The position numbers and the translations under genes are program-made. A stretch of DNA of 64,000 nt from DASQHY01 sp035602605. GTDB lineage: Bacteria > Acidobacteriota > Terriglobia > Acidiferrales > UBA7541. The notes under the pieces are model-generated. The model was given only the letters and a program-made list of their open reading frames with translations, was not told the origin of the DNA and searched no databases. This document shows, one piece after another, positions 54,684 to 64,000 of the stretch. Position 1 is the stretch's first letter; the number at the start of each line of letters is the position of its first letter. The stretch covers positions 20,341 through 84,340 of the forward strand of contig DATNLZ010000139.1 in the NCBI GenBank assembly GCA_035602605.1. The letters are read 5' to 3'.

Positions 54684-55494
54684 TCAGAGAAATTTCACCA
54701 GCGCGTCGGTCGTCTCCTTAGGCCGCTCCTCCAACACCCAATGTCCCGTGTCCTTCAGCACGACGACGGTTACATCCGAAGCGACCAGCTTCATCTGTTG
54801 CGCTAGTGCGTCGCCCAATGCCTTCTCGCCGCCGATCACGAGAACCGGCATCGTCAGCGTGGTTCGAGAGAATTGAGCGAAATCATTCGCTGCCTGTTGA
54901 AACGAAACGAAGTACGCCCAACCTGCTCGCATGCGCCCCGGCCGCGCGTAGGCCGCTGCGTAAGCTTTCCGATCCGCTTCAGGGAGCGAGCGCGTGTTGC
55001 CGCCGCGAAGTCATTCCAGAAATGTTCGAAGTAGATACGCTCGCGTCCTTGAACTAGCGCTTCAGGCGTCGGTCCGTTGAACCGGAAATGCCAGAAACCT
55101 GGGTTGTTGTATATGGCTTCCCACTCACCTACGCCTGGCAGGAAGGCATCCATCACCACGAGTTTCTCCACTTCCAGAGGGAACTGTGCAGCGTAGGCAT
55201 AGGCGACCATAAGCCCATGTCGCGCCCCACGACTCTGGCTTTCTTGATGCCAAGCGAGCGGGCTAGCGAGTGAATGCGGATCGCCGCAGTCTTCATGTCC
55301 AGACCGTCCGCTGGTATCGCAGAGTCTCCTATCCCCGGCAGGTCCGGCGCGACTACCGTAAATTTCTCACCTACCACGGGCAGTATCGGCGTCCACATCC
55401 GAGAGGTCTCCGCATAACAATGCACCAGAATGAGTGGTGCACCGTGGCCGCCAGTAGTGTAGTGCAGCTTCACACCATCGACTCCGCTACGCAC
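54684..55494 (-). pseudogene. frameshifted alpha/beta hydrolase (epoxide hydrolase-like)
   Basis: Three frames of the minus strand together give one hydrolase. The first part reads GVKLHYTTGGHGAPLILVHC, VVAPDLPGIGDSAIP and RVVGRDMGL (nucleophile Asp, as in epoxide hydrolases). A one-base loss near 55210 is followed by MVAYAYAAQFPLEVEKLVVM and FWHFRFNGPTPEALVQGRER. A second shift near 55000 leads to AYAAAYARPGRMRAGWAYF, MPVLVIGGEKALGD and DTGHWVLEERP. The 5' end is cut where the IS3 remnant begins, at about 55495. It is clearly inactivated. The RD nucleophile context fits haloacetate dehalogenases and epoxide hydrolases. Confidence 0.8.
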
Positions 55495-55643
55495 GAGACG
55501 AAGCCTTTTTCCACCGCTTTCCCCTGGGGGTTTGGCGGCGGAACGCAAAACGAAGGCGAGCGAAGCGAGCCGCAGCGCAGTGCAGCAGCAGCCAAAGCGG
55601 GCGCCGATTCGGTGGCGGGTTTGGTTCGCGGCCGGATCCTGAA

Positions 55644-56015
55644 GTGGTGGCTAAAGCCAAGCGCCGCACTGACACCGCTGAATATAAGCAACGCATCCTC
55701 GAAGAAGTCGAAACCGCTGCGGCGACGCGCGGTGGTGTCGGCCCTCTTCTTCGTCGTGAAGGCTTGTACTCCTCGTTGCTGGCCACTTGGCGGCGAGAAC
55801 GAGCCAACGGCATCCGCGAAGCGTTGACCCCACAGCGACGCGGGCCGAAGTCGCAGCACAATCCGCTCGAAGAAGAAAATCAGAAGCTTCGCCGTCAGAG
55901 TGCGCGTTTGACCGAAGATCTGCGTAAGGCGCAGATCTTCATCGACGTGCAAAAAAAAGTGGCTGCGCTGTTGGGGAATCCGATTCCGGAGCAAGACCCA
56001 GAGGGAAAATCCTGA
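55644..56015 (+). CDS. IS3-family transposase OrfA
   Basis: A 123-residue OrfA with a helix-turn-helix of HTH_Tnp_1 type (YKQRILEEVETAAATRGGVG, PLLRREGLYSSLLATWRRER) and a C-terminal leucine-zipper-like helix (LEEENQKLRRQSARLTEDLR). The start is GTG 55644 or GTG 55647. Its stop overlaps the ATG of orfB (TGATG). Since orfB is cut short, the protein cannot support transposition alone. Confidence 0.75.
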   Translation: MVAKAKRRTDTAEYKQRILEEVETAAATRGGVGPLLRREGLYSSLLATWRRERANGIREALTPQRRGPKSQHNPLEEENQKLRRQSARLTEDLRKAQIFIDVQKKVAALLGNPIPEQDPEGKS

Positions 56016-56452
56016 TGACTGCGGTCACCGAACTAGCGGTGGACGTGGGCACCAGTGCTGCTTGCCAGGCACTCAGCGTACCTCGTGCTTCCTACTACCG
56101 GGATGGCCTTAAAGCTTCTGTTCCGGCGGTGGCCGCATGGCGGCCTTCGCCGGCACGCGCTCTCCGCCCGGCGGAACGGGAAGCGGTCTTGGCGCACCTT
56201 CACGAGGAACGCTTCCAGGATCGCTCGCCAGCCGCTGTTTATGCGACGTTGCTCGATGAAGGGGACTATCACTGTTCGATTCGAACGATGTATCGCTTAC
56301 TGGAACAGCGTGGCGAGTCCCGCGAACGTCGCAATCAGTTGCTTCATCCGCCCTACCAGAAGCCCGAGCTGCTGGCCACCGCTCCCCATCAGCTTTGGAG
56401 CTGGGACATCACCAAGCTGCTCGGACCGGCGAAATGGACGTACTTTTACTGA
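56015..56452 (+). pseudogene. truncated IS3-family transposase OrfB
   Basis: The first 145 residues of an OrfB integrase. It has a CQALSVPRASYYR helix, the HTH_21 region LHEERFQDRSPAAVYATLLD, SIRTMYRLLEQRGESRERRN, and the start of the DDE core (LWSWDITKLLGPAKWTYFY). The frame ends in a TGA directly after TYFY, where intact proteins continue LYVILDIFSRY. The second Asp and the Glu of the DDE triad are therefore missing. Confidence 0.8.
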
Positions 56453-56500
56453 TAATATATCGACAGAGTCATTTTCTTGGCGCGCGCACAGGAGCAAACA

Positions 56501-57850
56501 ATGTCTACTTCAACTAAGTTTTGGCGTTTGGCGGGAGTGCCGGCCTGCCTTGGTATACTTCTGTTTGTGCTTGCACACTCTTTGCTTGGCAAAAATGCGC
56601 CAATAAAAAAACATCGCCATCATCCAATGATCGCGAGCCACGGGCTCAACGAAGGCCTCGGAAAAATCGAACACATTGTTTTCATCGTCAAAGAGAACCG
56701 AACCTTTGACAATCTTTTCGGCACTTTCCCCGGCAGCGATGGGGCCACCACTGGCACAATCTCGACCGGCGAGGTTATCGATCTGGGCCGCACGCCGGAC
56801 CGCACGCCGCGCGACATCAGTCACTCGTTTCAAAGCACTGTTAAAGCCATCGATGGTGGTGCGATGGACCAATTCGACCTAATTCCGGGCGGCAATGTGG
56901 ACGGGGACTTCCTGGCCTACACGCAGCACACCGAAGATGACATCCCCAACTACTTCACCTATGCGCGCAACTTTGTACTGGCGGACGCTTTCTTTTCCTC
57001 GCTTACCGGTCCAAGCTTCCCCAACCACCTCTACACTGTCGGCGCGCAGTCCGGTGGGGCTATCAACAATCCGGGCAAGAGTCCGGGTGTGTGGGGTTGC
57101 GATTCCCCGGCCGACTCGAGGGTGCAGGTGATGGATGACGACGGCACGATTCACCCGGAATATCCGTGTTTTGATTTTCAGACCCTTGCCGACAGTCTGG
57201 AGGCGAAGGGCATAAGCTGGAAGTATTACGCACCGGGGCAAGGACAGTCGGGCTACATTTGGTCGGCGCTGGACGCCATCGCACACATTCGCCTCACTTC
57301 GCTTTGGGACAAGCATGTCGTGGCCACCAGCCAATTTGTTCAGGACGCGCAAAACGGCAACCTGCCGGCGGTGAGTTGGGTTGTTGTAGGCTCAGGTAGA
57401 AGCGAGCATCCTCCAGCCAGCGTCTGTGTCGGCGAAAACTGGACCGTCGAACAACTCAACGCGGTGATACAGGGACCGGAGTGGAACTCGACCGTTGTGT
57501 TTCTTACTTGGGACGATTTCGGTGGTTTCTACGACCATGTTGCGCCGCCGGTTATGGACAACTTCGGCTTCGGACCGCGTGTGCCCCTATTAGTCATTTC
57601 GCCTTGGGCCAAGCCAGGCTATCTGACGCACACAACCCTTGAATTCTCATCTCTTTTGAAATTCGTCGAGCAGCGTTTTGGTCTCAGCCCGCTTACTGCG
57701 AGGGATGCACAATCCAACGACATGCTCGACAGTTTCGATTTCACGCAGGATCCATTGCCGCGGCCGATTCTGGATACGCGCCAGTGTCCCCCGGGGGCCA
57801 GCGCCGCCGACATCGTGCTCGATCCTCGCTATCACAGCGGAGAAAATTGA
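56501..57850 (+). CDS. exported phosphoesterase (acid phosphatase/phospholipase C type)
   Basis: A 449-residue phosphoesterase family protein (the AcpA/PLC group of the alkaline phosphatase superfamily). AGGAG lies 7 bases before the ATG at 56501. A membrane signal (VPACLGILLFVLAHSLLG) is followed by the metal-site motifs IEHIVFIVKENRTFDNLFG, SLTGPSFPNHLYTVGAQSGG, VFLTWDDFGGFYDHVAPP and PLLVISPWAKPG. It should hydrolyse phosphate esters or phospholipids in the periplasm or outside. The gene starts 50 bases after a truncated IS3 element, so its original promoter may have been lost or replaced. Confidence 0.9.
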   Translation: MSTSTKFWRLAGVPACLGILLFVLAHSLLGKNAPIKKHRHHPMIASHGLNEGLGKIEHIVFIVKENRTFDNLFGTFPGSDGATTGTISTGEVIDLGRTPDRTPRDISHSFQSTVKAIDGGAMDQFDLIPGGNVDGDFLAYTQHTEDDIPNYFTYARNFVLADAFFSSLTGPSFPNHLYTVGAQSGGAINNPGKSPGVWGCDSPADSRVQVMDDDGTIHPEYPCFDFQTLADSLEAKGISWKYYAPGQGQSGYIWSALDAIAHIRLTSLWDKHVVATSQFVQDAQNGNLPAVSWVVVGSGRSEHPPASVCVGENWTVEQLNAVIQGPEWNSTVVFLTWDDFGGFYDHVAPPVMDNFGFGPRVPLLVISPWAKPGYLTHTTLEFSSLLKFVEQRFGLSPLTARDAQSNDMLDSFDFTQDPLPRPILDTRQCPPGASAADIVLDPRYHSGEN

Positions 57851-58101
57851 GGGCTAGTCCGCTTCGGACGCGCGGACCCTTCGGTCTTCAACGTCACACT
57901 GAAAACTTCGTACTTGCTTTCATCCTTGGTAACGTCTTGTGCCAGCGGTAATTTTCTGCGGCAAACAGCTCGACAAGGCCCCTCCGCGCTGGACTCGTAA
58001 GTCTAGGCACAAACGTGGAACCTGGCCAGCAACGCGTCTCGATAAACCCAGCCACTAGGTCGGAGCGTCATCGGAGTTCGGTAGCCGACCGCCCTGGATC
58101 T

Positions 58102-59475
58102 TCACTGGGACCGATCCGTGATTTTGCGGCAAGCCACGAACCCTACGCTGTTGCCGATTTCGTTCAATTCGGTAATACGCAAGACCATTTCGAAGTCCGG
58201 CAATGGACTGCCCGGTGGCAGTCCCAACACGCGCCGCGTTGTGGACACCGAGTCGTTTTGTAATAGGAATTCTCCAGCCATCTCCGTTGCCGACATTGAC
58301 AATCCAGCCACCAGCATGACACGCGCCGTACGGGCAGTATTCTCCAGCACGGCGACCGAGGCATACGTGATAGCCTTGCCCGTCTTAGGGTCCAATTGGA
58401 CCTCAAAGCGGGACGGTTCTCCGACCAACGGATGCCGGTTCAGGATTGTCGCCGACTTGCCTGGTGGTGCAGGTTCAATTGGGAAATTGGCGTCCTTGAC
58501 TTGAAACAGAGCAGCCCACGGATTGGCGAAGGAGCTTCCCAGGATAATGAAGTTTCCAGTCCGCAAGTCCCGGGCGTTGATCTGACGGGCATGGCGGATG
58601 CTCACATTCCATTTGCGTGCGCGCAGATTCTCTGCAATCCGCATGGCATTCTGTAGATCGCCTACATTAGTGATTTGGCGTGTGGAGAGGCTGTCCCAAA
58701 AATTCTGCAGACCTTTTCGTTCCACTAACTCAGGCATGCTCAGATAGCTCAAGTTCTCGTATTGGCTGAGAGTCGCCCTATGGCCCGACAACACTTGTAC
58801 CAACACCAGTACCTCGTCGCTTACGACCACCTGCACGGTGCCTGGACTGCCCTGAAAAGTCGTGGAAATGAGATTGTCGACAGGTGCTAATTTGAACCAG
58901 AACCGGTGTCCAATCACCCACCACATCACGGCGGCTAGCGCCACCGCCCCAACTGCCAGTGCAGCCCTCAATACGGGCCGCGAAGGAGATTCGGGTCCAT
59001 CCTCGCGAGGAGCACCGACGGCACGCTTCTCACCAATGTGATTTTCGGCAATGGCCGAGGATTCCGAACCATCCGAAAAAGCCGGAGACAGGCACCGAAA
59101 CTCGGGAATATATGACCCGGAAGGAAGATCGATCCTGAACCCCGAATCACGGTCAGGCTGTCCGTAATGCTGAAACAGTCGCTTCCGCACATCGCTCGCG
59201 GTCACGCGAACGATGGCGTCTTCGGCGGTGTCGTAGGCCGCAGACCGTCCGAACAAGTTGATGCCAACCTGGCGTTCTCTCAGGTCGTCGAAATCACCCC
59301 GCAAAGCCCGTTCAACGATATGCTTGAGAAATTCCTGGCTCCGGTGGCTCCCTTTGAACGCCGGGCCATTTATGATCTCCTCCAAGTGTGCCCGAAGCTC
59401 GGGGGCAAACTTGACTGCATGACTGATCTTGGCAATGGCTGCCGCGTGAGTTGTGTCGTCAACCCGACCTGCCAT
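58102..59475 (-). CDS. membrane-anchored winged-helix regulator of acidobacterial type
   Basis: A 457-residue protein with an N-terminal DNA-binding-like domain: SHRSQEFLKHIVERALRGD, LRERQVGINLFGRSAAYDTA, DAIVRVTASDVRKRLFQHYG and IDLPSGSYIPEF. One transmembrane helix follows at about 170-190 (LAVGAVALAAVMWWVI), then a 260-residue periplasmic domain that I cannot name (VQVVVSDEVLVLVQVL, NFIILGSSFANPWAALFQVK). The N-terminal pattern is a recurring one in Acidobacteriota, resembling ToxR/CadC one-component regulators. It diverges from the TonB receptor at 60019, so it may sense the nutrient and control that receptor. Confidence 0.75.
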   Translation of the reverse strand: MAGRVDDTTHAAAIAKISHAVKFAPELRAHLEEIINGPAFKGSHRSQEFLKHIVERALRGDFDDLRERQVGINLFGRSAAYDTAEDAIVRVTASDVRKRLFQHYGQPDRDSGFRIDLPSGSYIPEFRCLSPAFSDGSESSAIAENHIGEKRAVGAPREDGPESPSRPVLRAALAVGAVALAAVMWWVIGHRFWFKLAPVDNLISTTFQGSPGTVQVVVSDEVLVLVQVLSGHRATLSQYENLSYLSMPELVERKGLQNFWDSLSTRQITNVGDLQNAMRIAENLRARKWNVSIRHARQINARDLRTGNFIILGSSFANPWAALFQVKDANFPIEPAPPGKSATILNRHPLVGEPSRFEVQLDPKTGKAITYASVAVLENTARTARVMLVAGLSMSATEMAGEFLLQNDSVSTTRRVLGLPPGSPLPDFEMVLRITELNEIGNSVGFVACRKITDRSQ

Positions 59476-60018
59476 TCAGAGCCCCCTGCACGCGTGCGTA
59501 TCGAACCTGGCTACCCCGTTGTCGCCACTGAAAGGCGTACTCACAATCGTCTTTCTCCGGAATTTCCGATTTTACCTTCTCTTTGCGCAGCACCATACGC
59601 CAGCCACTCTGTGGTGTCAAGCTACCGTATCGAGCTACGAACACCCTTCTGGTCGACTGCATCCCGTGTTCATTTTCGTGGCACAGAAGTCGAGAGGAAT
59701 CTCGACCAACGGACTGAACACTCGCGTCAGGAAAGGCGGAAAGCGGTGCTAGTGGAACTTGCCGAGCGGGGCCGGTGCTGCTTCGCACATTCGTGGAACG
59801 TCGAGCGGATCGAAGTGCACGTCGCCAGAGGTCGCCAGCACTTCCCCAGTGGCGACCGAAATGCAATGATCTATTCTTTCTGACACAGCATTTTCAATGA
59901 CTTAGCACTACGTTACAGCACCTTTCAAACGTTGTCCCGAACTCGTTTAGGAGTTATCAGCCTTCCATGCGAAGTTCCTCCGGGCCCCCTGTCGTGCCAA
60001 GCAAAAGGAGAATTTCAG
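59476..60018. other. 543-base divergent intergenic region
   Basis: This lies between the membrane regulator (minus) and the TonB receptor (plus). Open frames on both strands here are short of hydrophobic core and have no ribosome sites. It should contain the regulatory sites of both genes; no palindrome or -35/-10 pair stood out. Confidence 0.35.
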
Positions 60019-63000
60019 ATGCGGATTTCCCAATCGCTCTCGGTAGCATTGATCCTGGCGCTGACAGCGCCGACCGCCCTGACGCAAAGCAACGGCGCTA
60101 TCTCCGGTCAAGTGACCGACTCGTCAAAAGCCCCTGTGCCCGGGGTGAGGGTTTTGGTGACGGCTGTGGAAACCGGAGTCCAGCGGCCCACGACGACCAA
60201 CGGAGAGGGCCTATATTCCGTGCCATCCCTGCCCCCCGGAAATTACATCGTAACGGCAGAGCTGGATGGCTTCAAGAAGAGCGTCTCGGCGCCCCTGAAG
60301 CTCGATACCACGGCGACCGCGCGGGTAGACCTTGTGCTCGCGCCACAGGAATCAAAGGTCGCCGTTGAGGTAACCGCAGCGGCCCCGTCTGTGCAGACTG
60401 AAAGCTCGATGACCGGCGGCACGATCAGCGGCAAGGAGTTATCTGACCTGCCCCTGCAGGGGCGCAATTCGCTCGAGCTGGCGCTGACTGTGGCGGGCGT
60501 GAGCGGAGAAATGGGCGCCGACGAAGCGGGCATCAGCTACAATATTCCCTCCGCAGGTTCCGGCCTCACCGTCAGCGGCGGCCGAGCTGGGACTTCATCG
60601 ATCATGGCCGATGGGGCGAACGCCACCAGCATCGGCTACGGGCGTGCCACCGTAACCTTTTCACCAGATACCATTCAGGAATTCAGGGTCATTACTTCAA
60701 CATTCTCAGCCCAATACGGCGTTATCGGTGGCGGAGTCATCAGCACGGTGAGCAAGGGCGGGACGGACGAAATCCACGGAGATGCGTTTTGGTTTAACAG
60801 GAATCCGATGTTCACCGCGCGGACCTTTGGCCAGCCGTTCCCCTCGGCGATGCGGCGCAATGAAGTGGGAGTTACCCTCGGCGGTCCATTCGTAATTCCC
60901 AAGCTCTACAGCGGCAAGCGTAAGACATTCTTTTTTGTGAGTTACGAAGCCAAACGGCGCCGCGACGAAACTTCTCAACTGGAACGGGTACCAACCGTGG
61001 CAGAACGACAGGGCGATTTCCGCGACACCTGGGTTGCTCCGGGACAGACGAACCCATTGCTCTACCAGCAGATGGCGTGCAGTGCCGGCGGTTGTAACCA
61101 ACTTCAGCAGCTCTATCGACCGGACGCGAACACCGAGTTCCCGCTGTTTAGCGCCAATGATCCGGCCCCCAGTCGCGTGGGACACGTGATCCCGGCCCAA
61201 TTTCTGAGCCCTGTGGCACAGAAACAATTGCAAAACGTTCCGTTACCCAACATGCCCTACGATTTTTTTGGGAACAATTTTCTAGGGGTATCGGGAGTCA
61301 CCGGATCGGACAACCGCTGGAGCATCAAGATCGATCACAACTTTTCTTCGAACCACCGCATCAGCGCCCGTTACACCGACATCCCGAATTTGTCGGATCG
61401 CTATAAGCTTATCCGGGACTATTTCCTCGCGACATCCCCTCCCGCGGACCGAAGCGTGACTCGGCAAGGGTTCATCAGCGATACCTATGTGATCTCTTCG
61501 CACATTGTAAATGAGTTCCGGGGCAGCTATACCTATTCCGATTATAGCCGGACGCTTCCCGGCGATCTAAAAGCCAAGAATTATACGAGGGATGCGTTCG
61601 GCCTGCCGAGCGTGACCGATTTGGCTACCCGCGCTTCATCACCGGGATGGTCAACCTTGGAAGCATAACCGGACCTATCCACTCCATCGAACACCAATAC
61701 CAAGCTTCTGACGATGCGACCATGGCGTTAGGTCGCCACATCATCACGTCCGGCGTAGACCTCCGGTTTATGCAATCGGGCGTGGTCTCGGCCGGGAATG
61801 GCAATTTGGAGGCATGTTGCGGGATTTATGTCTTCAACGCGGGGCCAACCAATTCGGGGTATGGAAAGACTCCGGGAGGCCCAGGCGGGTACCCATTCGC
61901 CTCCTTCCTCCTGGGAGTGCCGGTTCAGACCATCGTCACCGGCAATGCCCTTCCTTACTACTATCGTTACCGCACGGTAGCGGCGTTCTTCCAAGACGAT
62001 TTCAAGGTGCGGCCGAGTCTGACGCTGAATTTGGGTGTGCGGTGGCAGTACGTGAGTCCACGCGCGGAAAAGTACAACCGGCAAGCGAGCCTGGATCTGA
62101 AGCATCCCATGCTAGTGCAGAACGCCAACGGCAGCACGTCCTACGCGTTCAATTACCTCTTCAGTGGCGACGCCAGTGGGTCACGCTATTTGGAACCAAC
62201 GCACAAGCTCAATTTCGAACCGCGGTTCGGATTCGCGTGGACTCCTCATATCCGTTGGAACAAGCGAAATTCCTTCGTGGTGCGGGGAGGCTACGGGATT
62301 AGCCACATTGCCGCGACCGCAACCGGACGCGATCCGCAGCCAGCCTTTTCCGCAGGGAATCCGGGAAACTTCAGCTACCTTCAATGGACTGGTAGACCGG
62401 GGTCTCCCATACCCGGTAGGCCGCTGTCGGGGGGCGTGGATCCGAACTATTTAATCAGCCTGGGGCGCAACAATCCATTGGTGTTCACCGATCCCACAGC
62501 CGCGCAGATCCCGCCCGACGGTTTGCTTTGCTTGGGCTGCCCAATCAGGGATCCACGGTTGCCGAGCACGGCGATGACCTTTGTGGACTCCAACAAAACG
62601 CCCTACATTCAAACCTGGAATCTCACCACGCAAAGCGACCTGGGCCACAGCTTGGTGGTGACACTCACCTACATGGGTCAGAAAGGAACCCACCTGCCCT
62701 CGGGAAAATTCAATCTCAACAATCCGGATCCGGAGCAGTTCGCGGCACTCCTAGATCAGGGCGGCAACCCGGACGAGATGATTCCGGATCCCCTGGGGCG
62801 CAAAGATAGGAATGGGCAACCGATCAACGTAGCCAGGCGAGACCTGATGCGGCCCTTTCCATTGTTGGGTGATGTCTTTGTTCTGGGCATCACCAATAAC
62901 AATTCCATCTATCACGCGGGAACCATAGCTTTGGAGCGCCGGTTTAAAGGAGTGCTCGGTTTCCGCTTCAACTACACGTTCTCCAAATCAATTGACGACA

Positions 63001-63815
63001 GCTCTGATGGCATGGGCGACTTCAATAACCAGTTCAACTGGGGCTATTCTTTTCTGCAGGACCCGACCGATCGTAAGGGCAATCGATCCGTATCGAATTA
63101 CGACTCGCGTCACCGCTTCAATCTAACTCTAAACGCCGACCTACCCTTAGGCAGGGGACGCCAGTTCCTGAACCGCGGCGGGTGGACAAACCTGCTCGTG
63201 GGTGGCTGGAGCCTCAACGCAGTGGGAACTCTATACAGCGGGTATCCCTTCGCACCGCTGCTAGGCGATGCCAATGGAATTCCGGGTGCCCAGGCGAGCG
63301 GGCTGGCGATTCGACCTAGTCTCGTTCCAGGAGTTCCACTGATCAATCCACGGTGGACCAGGGATCACGCCCACGACGTGCCCTATTTCAATCCGGAAGC
63401 GTTTGCGCGCCCGGCGTACGGGCAAATCGGAGACTCTCCGCGGACCATGGACTACCTCCGGGGGCCCTGGAGGCCGGGCCTCAACCTGTCTGTGTTCAAA
63501 TCTCTTTACCCTTTCGAAAATCGTCGCCGCTATGTGCAGCTCCGCGGGGAGTTCTTCAATGCCTTGAACCGCACCTGGTTCACCATGAACCCCAACAGCA
63601 GCGTCAAGGTCTTCAACTCCGGACCGCCGATAAGCCGGACCGGTCTTTCGCTGGCTGGGCCGATTCCGTACTTGGTGGGATCGGTACCCAAGTATCCGGT
63701 CGGCACGCGCGAAAACATTATTGCCACCTACTACAACTACAATTTCGGCGTCTTCAACAAGGACAACAACAACTCCGGCCGGATCATCCAGCTTGCGATC
63801 AAAGTCTTTTGGTAA
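60019..63815 (+). pseudogene. TonB-dependent receptor (Oar-like), split by one frameshift
   Basis: Together these frames would encode a receptor of about 1265 residues. The first frame starts at ATG 60019 (AAAGGAG upstream; signal MRISQSLSVALILALTAPTA) with the carboxypeptidase-regulatory-like domain (GAISGQVTDSSKAPVPGVRV) and plug (SGKELSDLPLQGRNSLELAL, GVISTVSKGGTDEIHGDAF). It ends early at 61668. The barrel continues in another frame (FGYPRFITGMVNLGSITGP, open from about 61620; first ATG 61647) to RIIQLAIKVFW at 63815. A one-base loss in the GATTTGG stretch near 61620 explains the split. Everything else is intact, so the break is recent, a sequencing error, or conceivably phase-variable. 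If whole, it would import a nutrient sensed by the divergent membrane regulator. Confidence 0.82.
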
Positions 63816-63923
63816 TCCTGTGAAACGTGGTGATTCCTATGAAAGGCACAACTATGTACCCCCCCAACCTGGAAACCTGCGGCGCAAATTACGGTTCCAC
63901 GTCCACGGATAAAAGGGAGAACT

Positions 63924-64000
63924 TTGCACCGCCTTGGTTGCCTCGGATTGGCCGCTGGATGCGCCCTGCTCGCCGGTCTCGCGAATGAAGCTCGTGCGGC
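63924..64000 (+). CDS. start of an exported protein, cut by the window end
   Basis: GGGAG is followed 4 bases later by a TTG that opens a typical signal peptide (HRLGCLGLAAGCALLAGLAN, then EARA). It runs to the last base. Only 25 codons are visible, so no family can be named. The position directly after a TonB receptor suggests a functionally linked exported enzyme or binding protein. Confidence 0.45.
   Translation, partial: MHRLGCLGLAAGCALLAGLANEARA

Larger units (their letters stand above)
55500..56452 (+). mobile_element. truncated IS3-family element
   Basis: The 5' part of an IS3-like element: orfA complete (55644-56015), then orfB cut off just after its first DDE strand at 56450. The left boundary lies close to where the interrupted hydrolase reading ends (about 55495). 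The right end has been lost, since the following DNA (from about 56453) belongs to the phosphoesterase gene upstream region. No inverted repeat could be assigned. The hydrolase fragment and the element together mark a rearrangement junction. Confidence 0.7.

Noticed and set aside
57851..58101. A coding-like minus-strand stretch (LPLAQDVTKDESKYEVFSVT) after the phosphoesterase gene
   Set aside because: Too short, without a start or ribosome site, and no family recognised. It may be a remnant, but this cannot be supported.
1..64000. CRISPR arrays, prophage genes or known anti-phage modules
   Set aside because: No regularly spaced repeats, and no cas, integrase, capsid, restriction-modification or toxin-antitoxin pairs were seen. 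The two IS-related regions are the only mobile DNA.

Overview
The window looks like part of a chromosome of an Acidobacteriota member (Terriglobia or Solibacter-like). The reasons are the very large TonB-dependent receptors with an N-terminal carboxypeptidase-regulatory-like domain (48081-51668 and 60019-63815), a membrane-anchored winged-helix regulator of a type common in that phylum (58102-59475), the many secreted hydrolases, PilZ proteins next to pilus genes, and moderately GC-rich DNA. This is inference from family content; no rRNA is present. The only RNA gene is tRNA-His (15954-16030, minus).

Layout. 1-13.2 kb: scattered single genes for periplasmic or envelope functions (dienelactone hydrolase, orphan sugar-binding protein, di-haem oxidoreductase, NlpC/P60 peptidase, subtilase, PAP2 phosphatase, TIM-barrel isomerase). 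Among them are a HAD protein that has lost most of its catalytic residues and three small proteins of 55, 59 and 77 residues. 13.3-15.6 kb: a NarL/NarX-type two-component pair. 16.2-17.7 kb: a decayed insertion sequence. 17.9-23.9 kb: an HTH-TOBE regulator followed by a porin, a PilZ protein, a PilT-type ATPase and an S10 carboxypeptidase. 24-28.4 kb: a minus-strand surface-glycan set (two methyltransferases, a polyprenyl-phosphate GT2 and a GT39-like membrane transferase). 28.6-37.8 kb: a catabolic block of two APC permeases, a P5C dehydrogenase, two paralogous FAD oxidoreductases and a GcvT/DmdA-like folate enzyme. 38.1-46.8 kb: secreted peptidases, a Tat-exported GH31 and small secreted proteins. 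47.1 kb: an RcnR/FrmR-type metal or aldehyde sensor with a visible operator. 48-51.7 kb: an intact TonB receptor. 51.7-56.5 kb: a decaying island with SDR, alpha/beta hydrolase and membrane protein genes among pirin, cupin and hydrolase remnants and a truncated IS3 copy. 56.5-64 kb: a phosphoesterase, the membrane regulator and a frameshifted TonB receptor divergent from it, then the start of another exported protein.

How the genes may work together. The clearest multi-gene unit is 28.6-37.8 kb. Two amine-oxidase-fold flavoproteins, a tetrahydrofolate-dependent T-protein homologue, glutamate-semialdehyde dehydrogenase and two amino-acid permeases would fit uptake and demethylation or oxidation of an N-methylated, proline-like compound to glutamate. 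That pathway is a hypothesis. The 24-28.4 kb set fits lipid-linked glycan assembly. Several single genes (pseudo-HAD, small exported proteins, HTH-TOBE regulator with palindromes) are the best places to look for undescribed biology. No CRISPR array, prophage or obvious anti-phage system was seen.
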